Part shown: positions 35,101-43,082 of the stretch, piece after piece
Position numbering within the stretch: position 1 is the stretch's first letter
Layout: each line of letters opens with the position of its first letter
NCBI GenBank assembly: GCA_046724665.1
Contig: JBKOWZ010000148.1
Location: 1-43,188, forward strand
Source: Actinocrinis sp046724665
GTDB lineage: Bacteria > Actinomycetota > Actinomycetes > Streptomycetales > Catenulisporaceae
Reading direction: 5' to 3'
DNA length: 43,188 nt
Notes under the pieces: model-generated
The model's input: only the letters and a program-made list of their open reading frames with translations
Database searches by the model: none
Told to the model about the DNA's origin: nothing
Made by a program: the position numbers and the translations under genes

Positions 35101-36158
35101 CCGCCGCGGACGCGGTGCGGCCCTTCGACCTCGCGACCGGGCCGGTGCTGCGCGCCCGCCTGATCCGGCTCGCCCCGGACGAGCACCAACTCGTCCTGGT
35201 CCTGCACCACATCGCCATCGACGGCTGGTCGGTGCCGATCATCTGGAACGACCTCGGTCGGCTCTACGCCGCAGAGGCGGCCGGTGAGCCGCACGAGCTG
35301 CCCGAGCCGCCGCTGCGCTACACCGACTACGCACATTGGCAGCGCGAGTGGCTCCAGGGCGAACGCCTCGGCCGTTTCATCGAGTACTGGCGCGGCGTGC
35401 TCGGCGACGATCCCGTGCCGCCGCCGCTGCCGTCCGACCGGCCGCGCACGGCCCGGCGCACCTTCGCGGGCGCCGTCGCCACCGCCCCGATCGACGCCGA
35501 ACTGACGCGGCAGGTGCGTGCGCTCGGCCGCCGGTCGGGCGCGACCGAGTACATGGTGCTGCTGGCCGCGTTCCAGGTGCTGCTCGCGGAATGGACCGGC
35601 GAGCCCGACGTGACCGTCGGCACCCCGGTCGCCGGACGCGGTCATCCGGGCCTTGACACCCTGGTCGGCTGCCTCATCAACATGCTGCCGGTGCGTACGT
35701 CGCTGGCCGGCGCCCCGGACTTCCCGGCGCTGCTCGCGCGCGTGCGCCACGCGGTGCTCGGCGCCCTCGCGCACGAGGACCTGCCCTTCGACAAGCTCGT
35801 CGAGGCGCTGGTCTCCCGCCGCGACCGCGAGCTGACGCCGCTGTTCCGGGTGATGTTCAACTACATCGGCGCGCAGTCGGCGCCCGACTTCGGGCCGGGG
35901 CTGCGGGCCGAGGGCGAGCTGCGCTGGGCCGGCGAGACCGCCATGTTCGACCTCGGACTCGTCATCGAGGCGGGCGCCGCCGATCTGCGCCTCACCTTGC
36001 AGTACGGCACCGACCTGTTCGAGCCGGCATCGGCAGACGAACTGCTCGGCAGATACGTACGCGTCCTTACCCGGCTTGTCGGCGACCCGGGCGGCCCGAT
36101 CTGGACCCCGGACGCCGCGACGGAACAGGACCTCGACCCCGACAGGAGGATGCCGTGA
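29106..36158 (+). CDS. NRPS-1: C-remnant - A1 - T - C - A2 - T - C
   Basis: A 2350-residue multimodular synthetase; GTG 29106 overlaps the SHMT-like stop. Residues 1-205: C-terminal remnant of a condensation-type domain without HHxxxDG. A1 (about 215-715): YTSGSTGQPKG, FDMSVYE (D413), 'YRTGDLARFRPDG' and NGKLDR. T1: GGHSL, S768. C2 (about 824-1265): HHIVTDG, H961. A2 (about 1285-1790): YTSGSTGHPKG, FDAATWE, VYGPTEATTY, NGKVDR. T2: GGHSL, S1837. C3 (about 1899-2335): HHIAIDG, H2035; the protein ends with C3. No epimerase, methyltransferase or thioesterase. Specificity positions read by eye: A1 D-M-Y-N-M-G-M-I-H, belonging to the same clade as the cysteine-type A3; A2 D-A-W-F-L-G-V-T-Y, hydrophobic-looking but unassigned. 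The terminal C3 must act on the amino acid loaded by NRPS-2. Confidence 0.95.
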   Translation: MTAASGLPAYRTPRPGRAARRARTSARLGAELVEALEGLAKAHDTDLDRVLLAGYLAVQSRYTGEAQAAAGVGGGLAVAVDIEQEWTFAQLVASVRDARSRQADPDDRIGVVFGPAVAGGGGAATVAAGMSADVEAELVIETRSDGPDVVLEGVYDADLFERDTVDRLLGHISTLLSAVAADPDGLPLTAAPMLTDAEQQRVLVDWNRTETDLDHGGCLHERFAARAAADPDEPALIHGGAAWSAGAIDAAANRLAHHLREFGVGVRSRVALCVDRGPNLLTAILGVLKAGGAYVPLDADYPAERLAFMQRDSACEVLVTESNLLERLPGPECPVVLLDRDADRIAAHPDSCPEPVAGPDDLCYVIYTSGSTGQPKGIALRHRGVLNNLLDLNTRFQVGPGDKVLALSSTSFDMSVYEFLGITLAGGAVVVPDAGRAKDPAHWHELVLRHGVTVWNTAPALVELYVAHLQGLAAGERTGLRLAMLGGDWVKATLPDRLRAFAPDIRVIVMGGATESSIHSTIYEAGSPLPDWNSIPYGRPMANQRTYILDAHRRPVPIGVPGELHLAGVGLAEGYLGRAELTAEKFFDWSCGPVADRLYRTGDLARFRPDGLIELLGRIDFQTKIRGLRVELGEIEARLRSRPQVAEAVVCVGTDAAGDRFLAAYVVARVETAGPLDVEEIRARIAEELPDYMVPAVVTELDRLPVTPNGKLDRAALVRMAGAPRTRTTRGTKPSDETQTALAGLWCEILGVEEVFLEDGFVALGGHSLKAVRLGSRIREIFGAAVTSATILGSRSLAELAVAVREAQADPTHDVPLTRGQAEGPAPLSFAQERLWYLDRLAPGTPAYNVAVSMPWYADLDVAALRRSLDLLIERHEALRTRFVEIDGQAWQVIDEPWRIEVPIEDAELGDDAPDAAADALEVAIRREAGAPFSLSAGPLLRARVIRAADGRQALVLTMHHIVTDGWSLDVFFTELGQLYAQETGGERANLAELPIRYVDYALWQRAQQRSGAWESDLAYWREQLAGAPTVLELPSSRIRPAQQSFRGGLHHFSWDRALQDALAELGRRVGATPHMIVLAAFAALLSRYTGESDLVVGTPAAMRTRPALEPLLGFFVNTLPLRIDLSGNPAFGELLTRVRDAALGAAAHQDVPLERLVDELRPERDPARMPLVQFMVQLNDVPLPALSVGGHRLPARLADPGAAKADMALILEDHGDGLDGSLEYNSDVLDASDAARFADQLRLLLTQVSQAPETRLAELRLLDDAEHERVVRDWNRTSAELPEVAVHRLVESFADTHPDLPAVIAGDGTLTYRQLDERANRMVNRLRRLGVRPADRVGLCLERTPNLITAMLGILKAGAAYVPLDPQYPAERLAFMADDCGLRVVVTQPETSGLFDLGDRLELRLGSDDGDWDEDDATAERPDVVVPPSGVAYVIYTSGSTGHPKGVLVSHRGIVRLVRETDYVRIRVGDRLAQAANASFDAATWEIWGPLCNGGCVVMLPRDVVLDPDKLAVALVEQQITTMFLTTAAVNAVVNQRPDAFRPLRDLLVGGEALDSGVMRRIREHGRPSRLLNVYGPTEATTYATWYEIDDVPADAAGVPIGRPIANTEAYVFDDAMRPVPVGMPGELYLGGPGLALGYLGRPGLTAERFVAHPFAERPGQRLYRTGDIVRWREDGAIEFLGRRDGQVKIRGFRVEVGEVEAALARHPAVARTAVIVDEPRGAGRGEKRLAAFVEPTARAGAAITAEALRTWLRRSLPEYLVPSMYVLLDALPITPNGKVDRRALRVPEGLDALPSGVGSAPRTPVEEILTGIWAETLGVEHVPADGDFFELGGHSLLAIPLMSRVNAALGTDLPIRALMSGPNPRALAAAAAAASDAPNSAGAGHDDARPIPRRQSAPDEQIPLSFAQQRLWFMDQLEPDSSLYNVPIVLRLHGELDRAALERALNLLIQRHEALRTSYPAKRGVPRQRVAPADDRELPFADLAGRADAAEQAARLAAADAVRPFDLATGPVLRARLIRLAPDEHQLVLVLHHIAIDGWSVPIIWNDLGRLYAAEAAGEPHELPEPPLRYTDYAHWQREWLQGERLGRFIEYWRGVLGDDPVPPPLPSDRPRTARRTFAGAVATAPIDAELTRQVRALGRRSGATEYMVLLAAFQVLLAEWTGEPDVTVGTPVAGRGHPGLDTLVGCLINMLPVRTSLAGAPDFPALLARVRHAVLGALAHEDLPFDKLVEALVSRRDRELTPLFRVMFNYIGAQSAPDFGPGLRAEGELRWAGETAMFDLGLVIEAGAADLRLTLQYGTDLFEPASADELLGRYVRVLTRLVGDPGGPIWTPDAATEQDLDPDRRMP

Positions 36159-38563
36159 CCCTCGAAGCAACCGAGGCGGTCGCAGCGGCCGAGCTGTCGC
36201 CGCCGGAGCTGCCGACCGCAGACGTCTTCCGGACCTGGCATCCCCCGACCGGCCTGGCCGGGCCCGGTGACCGGCGCCTGACCCTCGGCCGGGCGCGTTG
36301 GGCCGCACTGGTCGAGCGTGCCGCCAAGCGCGGCGTGGCCGCGTCCGAGGCCGTATTCACCGCTTTCGCCGACGTGATCGGCGCGTGGAGCCGGACGCGG
36401 GAGTTTGCGATCCACCGCGACGACATGGACCGTTCCGGCACCGGGATTCCCGTGGCCTTCGCTTTCGGCGCCCCGCTCGGCGAAACGCATGACGGCCTGC
36501 TGATCGGCTGCCGTGCCGACGCGACGGCCGAGGAGGGGCTGACCGTCGAGTGGCACGTGGACGAAGCCGCGTTCACGGACGGCGTCGTCGGTGCGATGTT
36601 CTCCTCGTTCGAGCAGCTTATATGCGGGCTCGCCGATACGGACACCGCGTGGGAAGACCGTGGCACCGTCCCGCTGCCCGAGGATCAGGCGCGGCGCCGT
36701 GCCGAGGTCAACGCCACCGAAGCGCCGCTGCCGAACGGACTCCTGCACGACCAGGTGGTGGCGCAGTGCTCGCGCACTGCGCACGCCACTGCCGTAGTCG
36801 CCTCCGACATGACCCTGACTTACGCGCAGTTGCTGCGCCGCGCGATCGCGGTCGCGCAGGACCTGCGCGGTCGTCCGGGCGGTGTCGGCCCGATCGTCGC
36901 GGTCGCGCTGGACAAGAGCGCGGCGCAGATCGTCTCCGTACTCGGAGTCCTGCTCGCCGGCGCTGCTTATCTGCCGCTTGACATGGCGCAGCCGCCGACG
37001 CGCCGGGGCCGGATCCTCAGCGACGCGGGTGCGCGGTTCGTGCTGGTTGCCGACGACGACGCCCGCAGCGGCGAGTGGCCGGAGGGCGTCACGGCGATAG
37101 CGGTCAACGACCTCGGCGACGCCGTGGACGATGACGGCCCCGTCGGCGAGGTACCCGCGTCGATCGCAGACCCCGACGATCTCGCGTACGTCATCTACAC
37201 CTCCGGCTCGACCGGGGTGCCGAAGGGCGTGATGATCAGCCATCGGGCCGCGCTCAACACCGTCGAGGACATCAACCGGCGGTTCGCCGTCGGCGCCGCC
37301 GACCGGGTCCTTGGCCTGGCCTCGCTCGGCTTCGACCTGTCCGTCTACGACATCTTCGGCCTGCTGGCCGTCGGCGGCACGCTCGTGCTCCCGGACGCCG
37401 AGCGGCGCGGCGATCCCGCGCACTGGGCGCAGTTGCTGGTGCGGCACGGGATCACCGTGTGGAACTCGGTTCCGGCGCAGCTGGGCATGCTCGCGGACCA
37501 TCTGGAGGCAGAGGGCGGCTCCGACCGCGCCGCGATCCCGCTGCGCCTCGCGATGCTCTCCGGCGACTGGATCCCGGTGCCGCTGCCAGATCGGATCCGG
37601 ACCCTGCTACCCGGCCTGCGTGCGGTCAGCCTCGGCGGCGCAACCGAGGCCTCGATCTGGTCGATCTGGTACGACATCGCCGACGTGCCGGCGCACTGGC
37701 CGAGCATCCCCTACGGCATCCCGCTGGCGAATCAGACCTGGCATGTCCTGGACGAACGGCTCCGGCCGCGCCCGGACGGCGTCGTCGGCGAGCTCTACAT
37801 CGGCGGAGCCGGGCTGTCGATGGGCTACCTCGGCGATGAGGAGAAGACGGCGTACCGGTTCGTCCGGCACCCGCAGACCGGCGAGCGGCTGTACCGCACC
37901 GGCGACCTCGGCCGCTACCACCCCGACGGGGTGCTCGAGCTGCTCGGGCGCCAGGACCGGCAGGTGAAGATCCGCGGCTACCGGGTCGAGCCGGCCGAGG
38001 TCGAGGCGATCCTGCTGGCGCACCCGGCCGTCAAGGACGCCGCGGTCATCGCGCACCCCGACGCCTCGGGCAGCCTGCGCCTGGCCGCGTACTATGTCGG
38101 CCTCGACCACGAGGTGGCGGCCGCGGACCTGCGCGAACACCTCGGCTCGCAACTGCCCGCCTACATGGTGCCGAGCACGTTCACGCCGCTGCAAACGCTG
38201 CCGCTGACCGGCAACGGCAAGGTGGACCGGGCCGCACTCCCGGCTCCGGCGGCGGTATCGGGCGCGGGGGCGCCGGACGCCGCCGTGCACGACGCGCCGC
38301 TCACCGAGGCCGAGCGGATCATGGCCGGGATCTGGAGCGAGATCCTGGAGGTCGAGAGCGTGCGGCCGACCGACGACTTCTTCCTGCTGGGCGGCCACTC
38401 GATGCTGGCCACGCAGGTGATCGCGGAGATACGGGAGGTCTTCGGCGTCCGCGTCCCGCTGCGGCTGATGTTCGAGGACACCACGCTGCGCGGCTTCGCC
38501 GCCGCGGTCGCGGCCATCGTCGCGGCGGCCGACGGACAACACACCGGGGAAGAGGAGGCCTGA
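36155..38563 (+). CDS. NRPS-2: Cy-remnant - A3 (cysteine code) - T
   Basis: An 802-residue single-module protein. GTG 36155 follows a perfect AGGAGGA (36144-36150) and overlaps the NRPS-1 stop. Residues about 25-180 match the C-terminal pieces of a heterocyclization (Cy) domain: 'RLTLGRARWAALVERAAKRGV', AVFTAFADVIGAWSR, then 'GLTVEWHVDEAAF..GVVGAMFSSFEQL'. The N-terminal half with DxxxxD and the middle are missing, so it cannot be a working Cy. A3 (about 195-700) has YTSGSTGVPKG, FDLSVYD (D394), VTVWNSVPA-type A5, LSGDWIP, SLGGATEASIW, YRTGDLGRYHPDG and NGKVDR. Its positions read D-L-Y-N-M-S-L-I-W, essentially the known cysteine code. T3: GGHSM, S749. Condensation is most likely supplied in trans by C3 at the end of NRPS-1. 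The stop is one base before the PKS ATG. Confidence 0.93.
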   Translation: MTLEATEAVAAAELSPPELPTADVFRTWHPPTGLAGPGDRRLTLGRARWAALVERAAKRGVAASEAVFTAFADVIGAWSRTREFAIHRDDMDRSGTGIPVAFAFGAPLGETHDGLLIGCRADATAEEGLTVEWHVDEAAFTDGVVGAMFSSFEQLICGLADTDTAWEDRGTVPLPEDQARRRAEVNATEAPLPNGLLHDQVVAQCSRTAHATAVVASDMTLTYAQLLRRAIAVAQDLRGRPGGVGPIVAVALDKSAAQIVSVLGVLLAGAAYLPLDMAQPPTRRGRILSDAGARFVLVADDDARSGEWPEGVTAIAVNDLGDAVDDDGPVGEVPASIADPDDLAYVIYTSGSTGVPKGVMISHRAALNTVEDINRRFAVGAADRVLGLASLGFDLSVYDIFGLLAVGGTLVLPDAERRGDPAHWAQLLVRHGITVWNSVPAQLGMLADHLEAEGGSDRAAIPLRLAMLSGDWIPVPLPDRIRTLLPGLRAVSLGGATEASIWSIWYDIADVPAHWPSIPYGIPLANQTWHVLDERLRPRPDGVVGELYIGGAGLSMGYLGDEEKTAYRFVRHPQTGERLYRTGDLGRYHPDGVLELLGRQDRQVKIRGYRVEPAEVEAILLAHPAVKDAAVIAHPDASGSLRLAAYYVGLDHEVAAADLREHLGSQLPAYMVPSTFTPLQTLPLTGNGKVDRAALPAPAAVSGAGAPDAAVHDAPLTEAERIMAGIWSEILEVESVRPTDDFFLLGGHSMLATQVIAEIREVFGVRVPLRLMFEDTTLRGFAAAVAAIVAAADGQHTGEEEA

Positions 38564-38564
38564 G

Positions 38565-41500
38565 ATGACCGACCACGATCAGTTGCCTGATGACGAGGGC
38601 GCGATAGCGGTCATCGGGCTCAGCTGCCGCCTGCCCGGCGCGCGCGACATCGACGAGTTCTGGGATCTGCTGGTCTCCGGACGCGAGGGAATCACGCGCT
38701 ACACCGGGCAGGAGCTGGACGAGGCCGCCGTCGCCCACGACGACCCGGCGTTCGTCCCCGTCGCCGGGGCGCTCGACGGCCCCGGCATGTTCGATGCCGA
38801 ATTCTTCGGCCTCACCCCGGCCGAGGCCGCGCTGACCGATCCGCAGCATCGGCTGTTCCTCGAGTGCGCCTGGCAGGCGCTCGAGCGGTCGGGCTACGCC
38901 CCGGGCCGGACGCCGTCGCGCGTCGGGGTGTTCGCCGGCGCGTCCAACAGCGGCTACCGCCACGAGCGCGCGAAGCACCGCGGCGCGGGCACCGCCGGGC
39001 AGCCGCTCCAGGTGGCCGTCGGCAACGACACCGACATGCTCGCGCTGCGCGTCTCCTACAAGCTCGACCTGACCGGCCCGAGCATCACCGTCCAGACCGC
39101 CTGCTCCTCGGCGCTGGTCGCGGTGCACCTGGCCTGCCAGAGCCTGCTGACCCGGGAGTGCGACGCGGCCCTGGCCGGCGGCGCGGCGGTCCGGCTGCTC
39201 GAACCCTCCGGCTACCGGCACGAAGAGGGCGGGATCCTGTCGCGGGACGGTCATTGCCGCCCCTTCGACGCGGCGGCCGACGGCACCGTGGCCGGTGACG
39301 GCGCGGGCGCCGTGGTCCTCAAGCGCCTCGAGGACGCCGTCGCCGACGGCGACCACATCCACGCGGTGATCCGCGGCACGGCGGTCAACAACGACGGCGC
39401 CGCCAAGATGGCCATCACCGCGCCGTCGGTCGCGGGTCAGACCGCTGTGATCGCCGAGGCGCTCGCGGTCGCCGGCGTCGAACCGGCCACCATCGACTAT
39501 GTCGAGACGCACGGCACGGCGACGCCGCTGGGCGACCCGATCGAGGTCCGCGCGCTCGCCGACGCCTTCGGCGCCGGCCTCGCGCCCGGCTCGTGCCTGC
39601 TCGGCGCGGTGAAGTCGAACATCGGCCACCTGGACGCCGCCGCCGGGGTGGCCGGGCTGATCAAGACCGTGCTCGCGCTGGAGAACCGCTTCATCCCGCC
39701 GACGCTGCACTTCACCGCGGCCAACCCGGAGGCGGGGCTCGACGGCGGGCCGTTCCGCGTCTGCGCGCAGGGCACGCCGTGGCCACGGACCGACCACCGA
39801 CCGCGCGCCGGTGTCAGCTCCTTCGGCTTCGGCGGCACCAACGTGCACATCGTCCTGGAGGCCGCGCCCCCGAGCGCGCCGCGCGAAACCCCGGCATCGG
39901 CGCCGAACGAAGAGCCCTGGCACGTCCTTCCGCTCTCGGCGCGCACGCCTGAAGCGCTGGACGCCGCGACTGCCCAGCTTGCCGAGCACCTGCGAGCGCA
40001 TCCTGAGGCAGAGCTCGAAGACGTCGCGTACACGCTCCAGGTCGGCCGCGCCGAGTTCGCGCACCGGCGCACTGTCATCTGCCGCGACCGTGACGGCGCC
40101 GTCGCGGCTCTCGCGCCGGTCGGCCGCGTCCCGGCGCCGGCCGACCGCGCCGTGGACGGCCGCCGCACCGCCTTCCTGCTGCCCGGCCAGGCCAGTCAGT
40201 ACCCTGGCATGGGCGCCGAGCTGTACCGCCGGGAGCCGGTGTTCCGCGCCGCGCTGGACGAGTGCGCCGACGTGCTGCGCCGCTACGTGGACTGGGACGT
40301 GCGCGAGGTCGCGTTCGCTCCGGACGGCGCCGAGCGGCTGTCGCAGACCATGTACACGCAGCCCGCGGTCTTCGCCCTCGACTACGCGATGTGCCGCCTG
40401 CTCGACGAGTACGGCGTGCGGCCGGACGCCATGCTCGGCCACAGCCTCGGCGAAATCGTCGCGGCGTGTCTCTCCGGCGTGTTCTCGCTCGATGACGCGT
40501 TGCGCGTCGTCGCCGTCCGCTCGCGGCTCATGCAGGAGTTGCTGACTGGCGCGATGCTCGCCGTCGCGCTGCCCGAGAACGAACTGAGCGCCGCGCTCGA
40601 CGGCCTCGGCACGATCGCTGCGGTGAACGCGCCCGGGGCGTGCGTGGTCGCCGTGAACGATGACGAGGTCGCGGAAGTCATTGCGCGGCTTGGGGCGCAA
40701 GGCGCCTTGACCGTACGGCTTGAGACCTCGCACGCCTTCCACTCGCCGGCCATGGACCCGGTGCTCGGCGCGATCGCCGAGGCGGCCGCCGCCGCCGACC
40801 TCGGCAAGCCCCGGATCCCGTTCCTGTCCAACGTGACCGGGACCTGGATCACCGACGAGCAGGCCACTGATCCGCGGTACTGGGCCGAGCACGCGCGGCG
40901 CCCGGTGCTGTTCTCCGCCGGGCTTGCGACCCTGCTCGGCACCGACCCGGTGTTGCTGGAAGCCGGACCGGGCAGCGCGCTCGCCGGACTGGCCCGCGCG
41001 CACCGCACCGGCGAGGGCGCGGTGCCCGCCGTCGTCACCACGATGCGGCGCTCGCGGACCGAGCAGATCACCGAGGGCTACGCCTTCGCCGAGGGCCTCG
41101 CCGGTCTGTGGCGGCACGGCGCGAGCGTCGGTCGCCTCGCCGCGCGCGGCGGCCGCACGCCACGCCGCGTCCCCCTGCCGACTTATCCGTTCGAGCGTAC
41201 GAACCATCTGCTGCCCAAGCTCGACGGCGACGGCGTGCGCGTCGGCGGACGCCTTCCCGAGTCCCGCTGGCACCACGTGCCGGTCTGGCGGCGCAGCCCG
41301 CTCGGCCGGGACGGCGCGACGCTTTCGCAGCCCACGGACTTCCTGATCTTCGAGGACGGATTCGGGATCGCCGGCCGCGTCGCCGAGACGCTGCGCGGTG
41401 CCGGGCACCGGGTCACGGCCGTCGGTACCGGCACGGACTTCGAACACGTCAACCAGCTGGTCAGGCAGCTGCGTCGGGACGGACGCCGGTTCAGCCGGAT

Positions 41501-43082
41501 CGTGCATGCCTGGAGCATCGCTCCGGATCCGGCCGCGGACGCCGCGCAGCGCTGGCAGGCCGCCCTCGACCCCGGCTACCTCAGCCTGGTCCAAACGGTG
41601 CAAACGCTGACCGAGACCGGCGACCGCGACCCGGTCCGCGTGGACGTGCTCACCGGCCAGCTCTTCGACGTGCTCGGCGAGGCCGTGCAGGCGCCGGAGC
41701 GGGCCGCGATCCTCGGCGCCGTGACCGTGCTGCCGCAGGAGTTCCCCACGCTGCGGTGCCGTGCCGTGGACGTGATCGTGCCCTCCGACGACGCGGCGCG
41801 CGACCGGCTGGCCGCACAGCTCGTCAGGGAACTGACGGCGTCGCCGGACGACGACCTCGCCGCCTACCGCGGCGAGCACCGCTGGACCCGGGCCTTCGCG
41901 CCGGTCGAGGCCGGAAAGGCGGACACCCCGCGGCTGTCGGGCGTCCTCGTCACCGGCGCCAGCGGCGAGGCGGGTCTGGCGTTCGCGGAACATCTGGCCG
42001 CCACCGGAATCCGGCTGTTCCTGGTCGGCGAGCCCGGATCCGCCGAGCCCGAGAGCCGGACGCGGCGCCGCGCCGCGCTGCTGGCCGAGCACCCCGGCCG
42101 GATCCACTACCACGCCGCGGACCTCGCGGATCCCGCGCAGGCCAAGTCGGCGATCGACGAAGCGCGCGCACACCTCGGCACCATCGATGGCCTCGTACAC
42201 GCCCTCGACGTGCGCGGCTCCGGGCTGATCGCCCTCAAGACGCGGGATCAGCTGGCGCCCGCGCTCACCGCGCGTGCGAGGTCCGCCCTGCTGCTCGACG
42301 AGCTGTTGCGCGACGATCCGCTCGAGCTGTTCCTGCTGGTGTCTTCGACCACCGGCATCGTCGGCGGCTTCGGACAGCTGGAGAACTGCGCCGCCGCCGC
42401 GGTCCTCGACGCCTTCGCCCACGCGCGCCGCGCCGCCGGCCGGTCCGCGACCGCGATCGACTGGGGGCAGTGGGACTGGGACGACTGGCTGGAGCAGCAC
42501 TCCGCGGGCAACGCGGAGCTCACCGCGAAGCTGCGGCGGGCGCGTGAGGAGTCCGGGATCCCGACGTCCGCGGGTATCGCGGCGGCCTGGCCCGCTGTGC
42601 TCGCGAGCTGGCCGCAGACGGTCGTGTCGTGCGTGGACCTGCAAGATGTGCTGGCTGGCGCGGCGGACCTGACGACCACCGCCTACACCCGCGAGGCCGA
42701 CGCGCAACGCCGCGCCACGGACGACGGCTGGGACCCGGCGCGGCTGTGGCCCGACGACGAGATCGCCCGCGCCGTCGCGCAGGTCCTGCACGAAGTGCTC
42801 GGCGTCACCGGCTTCGGCCCGGACGACGACTTCTTCGCCCTTGGCGGCAATTCGCTGTTCGCCATCCAGGTCGTCGGCCGGCTGCGCGAGCGGTTCGAGG
42901 ACCTGTCGATGGGCGCCATCTTCGAGGCGCCGACGGTGCGCACCCTGTCCCAGGCGATCCGGGCGAGCCGGCCACGGTCGCTGGAAGACCTGTCCGCGCA
43001 GGAACTGGAGGCCCTGTTGGCCGAGATCGAGAGCCTCTCGCCCGAGGAGGCCGAGGCGCGGCTGCTCGGAGGGGAGGCCTGA
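38565..43082 (+). CDS. Type I PKS module: KS-AT(malonyl)-degenerate KR-ACP
   Basis: A 1505-residue module; the ATG is preceded by GAGGAGG at six bases. KS (about 12-435): C180 in TACSSAL, H316 in VETHGTAT, H355 in SNIGHLD. AT (about 535-840): S627 in GHSLGE and HAFH at 723-726, the malonyl-CoA signature; the post-AT 'PTYPFER' linker follows. KR region (about 890-1300): nucleotide loop TGASGEAG (1130-1137), S1261 in VSSTTG, but the Tyr position 13 residues on is N1274 and the Asn position is A1278, so reduction is unlikely. ACP (about 1395-1470): GGNSL, S1430. The C-terminal 30 residues are acidic helical (ELEALLAEIESLSPEEAEARL), a likely docking segment. The expected output is a two-carbon extension of the peptidyl-Cys chain kept as beta-keto. 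The TGA overlaps the ATG of the next gene. Confidence 0.95.
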   Translation: MTDHDQLPDDEGAIAVIGLSCRLPGARDIDEFWDLLVSGREGITRYTGQELDEAAVAHDDPAFVPVAGALDGPGMFDAEFFGLTPAEAALTDPQHRLFLECAWQALERSGYAPGRTPSRVGVFAGASNSGYRHERAKHRGAGTAGQPLQVAVGNDTDMLALRVSYKLDLTGPSITVQTACSSALVAVHLACQSLLTRECDAALAGGAAVRLLEPSGYRHEEGGILSRDGHCRPFDAAADGTVAGDGAGAVVLKRLEDAVADGDHIHAVIRGTAVNNDGAAKMAITAPSVAGQTAVIAEALAVAGVEPATIDYVETHGTATPLGDPIEVRALADAFGAGLAPGSCLLGAVKSNIGHLDAAAGVAGLIKTVLALENRFIPPTLHFTAANPEAGLDGGPFRVCAQGTPWPRTDHRPRAGVSSFGFGGTNVHIVLEAAPPSAPRETPASAPNEEPWHVLPLSARTPEALDAATAQLAEHLRAHPEAELEDVAYTLQVGRAEFAHRRTVICRDRDGAVAALAPVGRVPAPADRAVDGRRTAFLLPGQASQYPGMGAELYRREPVFRAALDECADVLRRYVDWDVREVAFAPDGAERLSQTMYTQPAVFALDYAMCRLLDEYGVRPDAMLGHSLGEIVAACLSGVFSLDDALRVVAVRSRLMQELLTGAMLAVALPENELSAALDGLGTIAAVNAPGACVVAVNDDEVAEVIARLGAQGALTVRLETSHAFHSPAMDPVLGAIAEAAAAADLGKPRIPFLSNVTGTWITDEQATDPRYWAEHARRPVLFSAGLATLLGTDPVLLEAGPGSALAGLARAHRTGEGAVPAVVTTMRRSRTEQITEGYAFAEGLAGLWRHGASVGRLAARGGRTPRRVPLPTYPFERTNHLLPKLDGDGVRVGGRLPESRWHHVPVWRRSPLGRDGATLSQPTDFLIFEDGFGIAGRVAETLRGAGHRVTAVGTGTDFEHVNQLVRQLRRDGRRFSRIVHAWSIAPDPAADAAQRWQAALDPGYLSLVQTVQTLTETGDRDPVRVDVLTGQLFDVLGEAVQAPERAAILGAVTVLPQEFPTLRCRAVDVIVPSDDAARDRLAAQLVRELTASPDDDLAAYRGEHRWTRAFAPVEAGKADTPRLSGVLVTGASGEAGLAFAEHLAATGIRLFLVGEPGSAEPESRTRRRAALLAEHPGRIHYHAADLADPAQAKSAIDEARAHLGTIDGLVHALDVRGSGLIALKTRDQLAPALTARARSALLLDELLRDDPLELFLLVSSTTGIVGGFGQLENCAAAAVLDAFAHARRAAGRSATAIDWGQWDWDDWLEQHSAGNAELTAKLRRAREESGIPTSAGIAAAWPAVLASWPQTVVSCVDLQDVLAGAADLTTTAYTREADAQRRATDDGWDPARLWPDDEIARAVAQVLHEVLGVTGFGPDDDFFALGGNSLFAIQVVGRLRERFEDLSMGAIFEAPTVRTLSQAIRASRPRSLEDLSAQELEALLAEIESLSPEEAEARLLGGEA

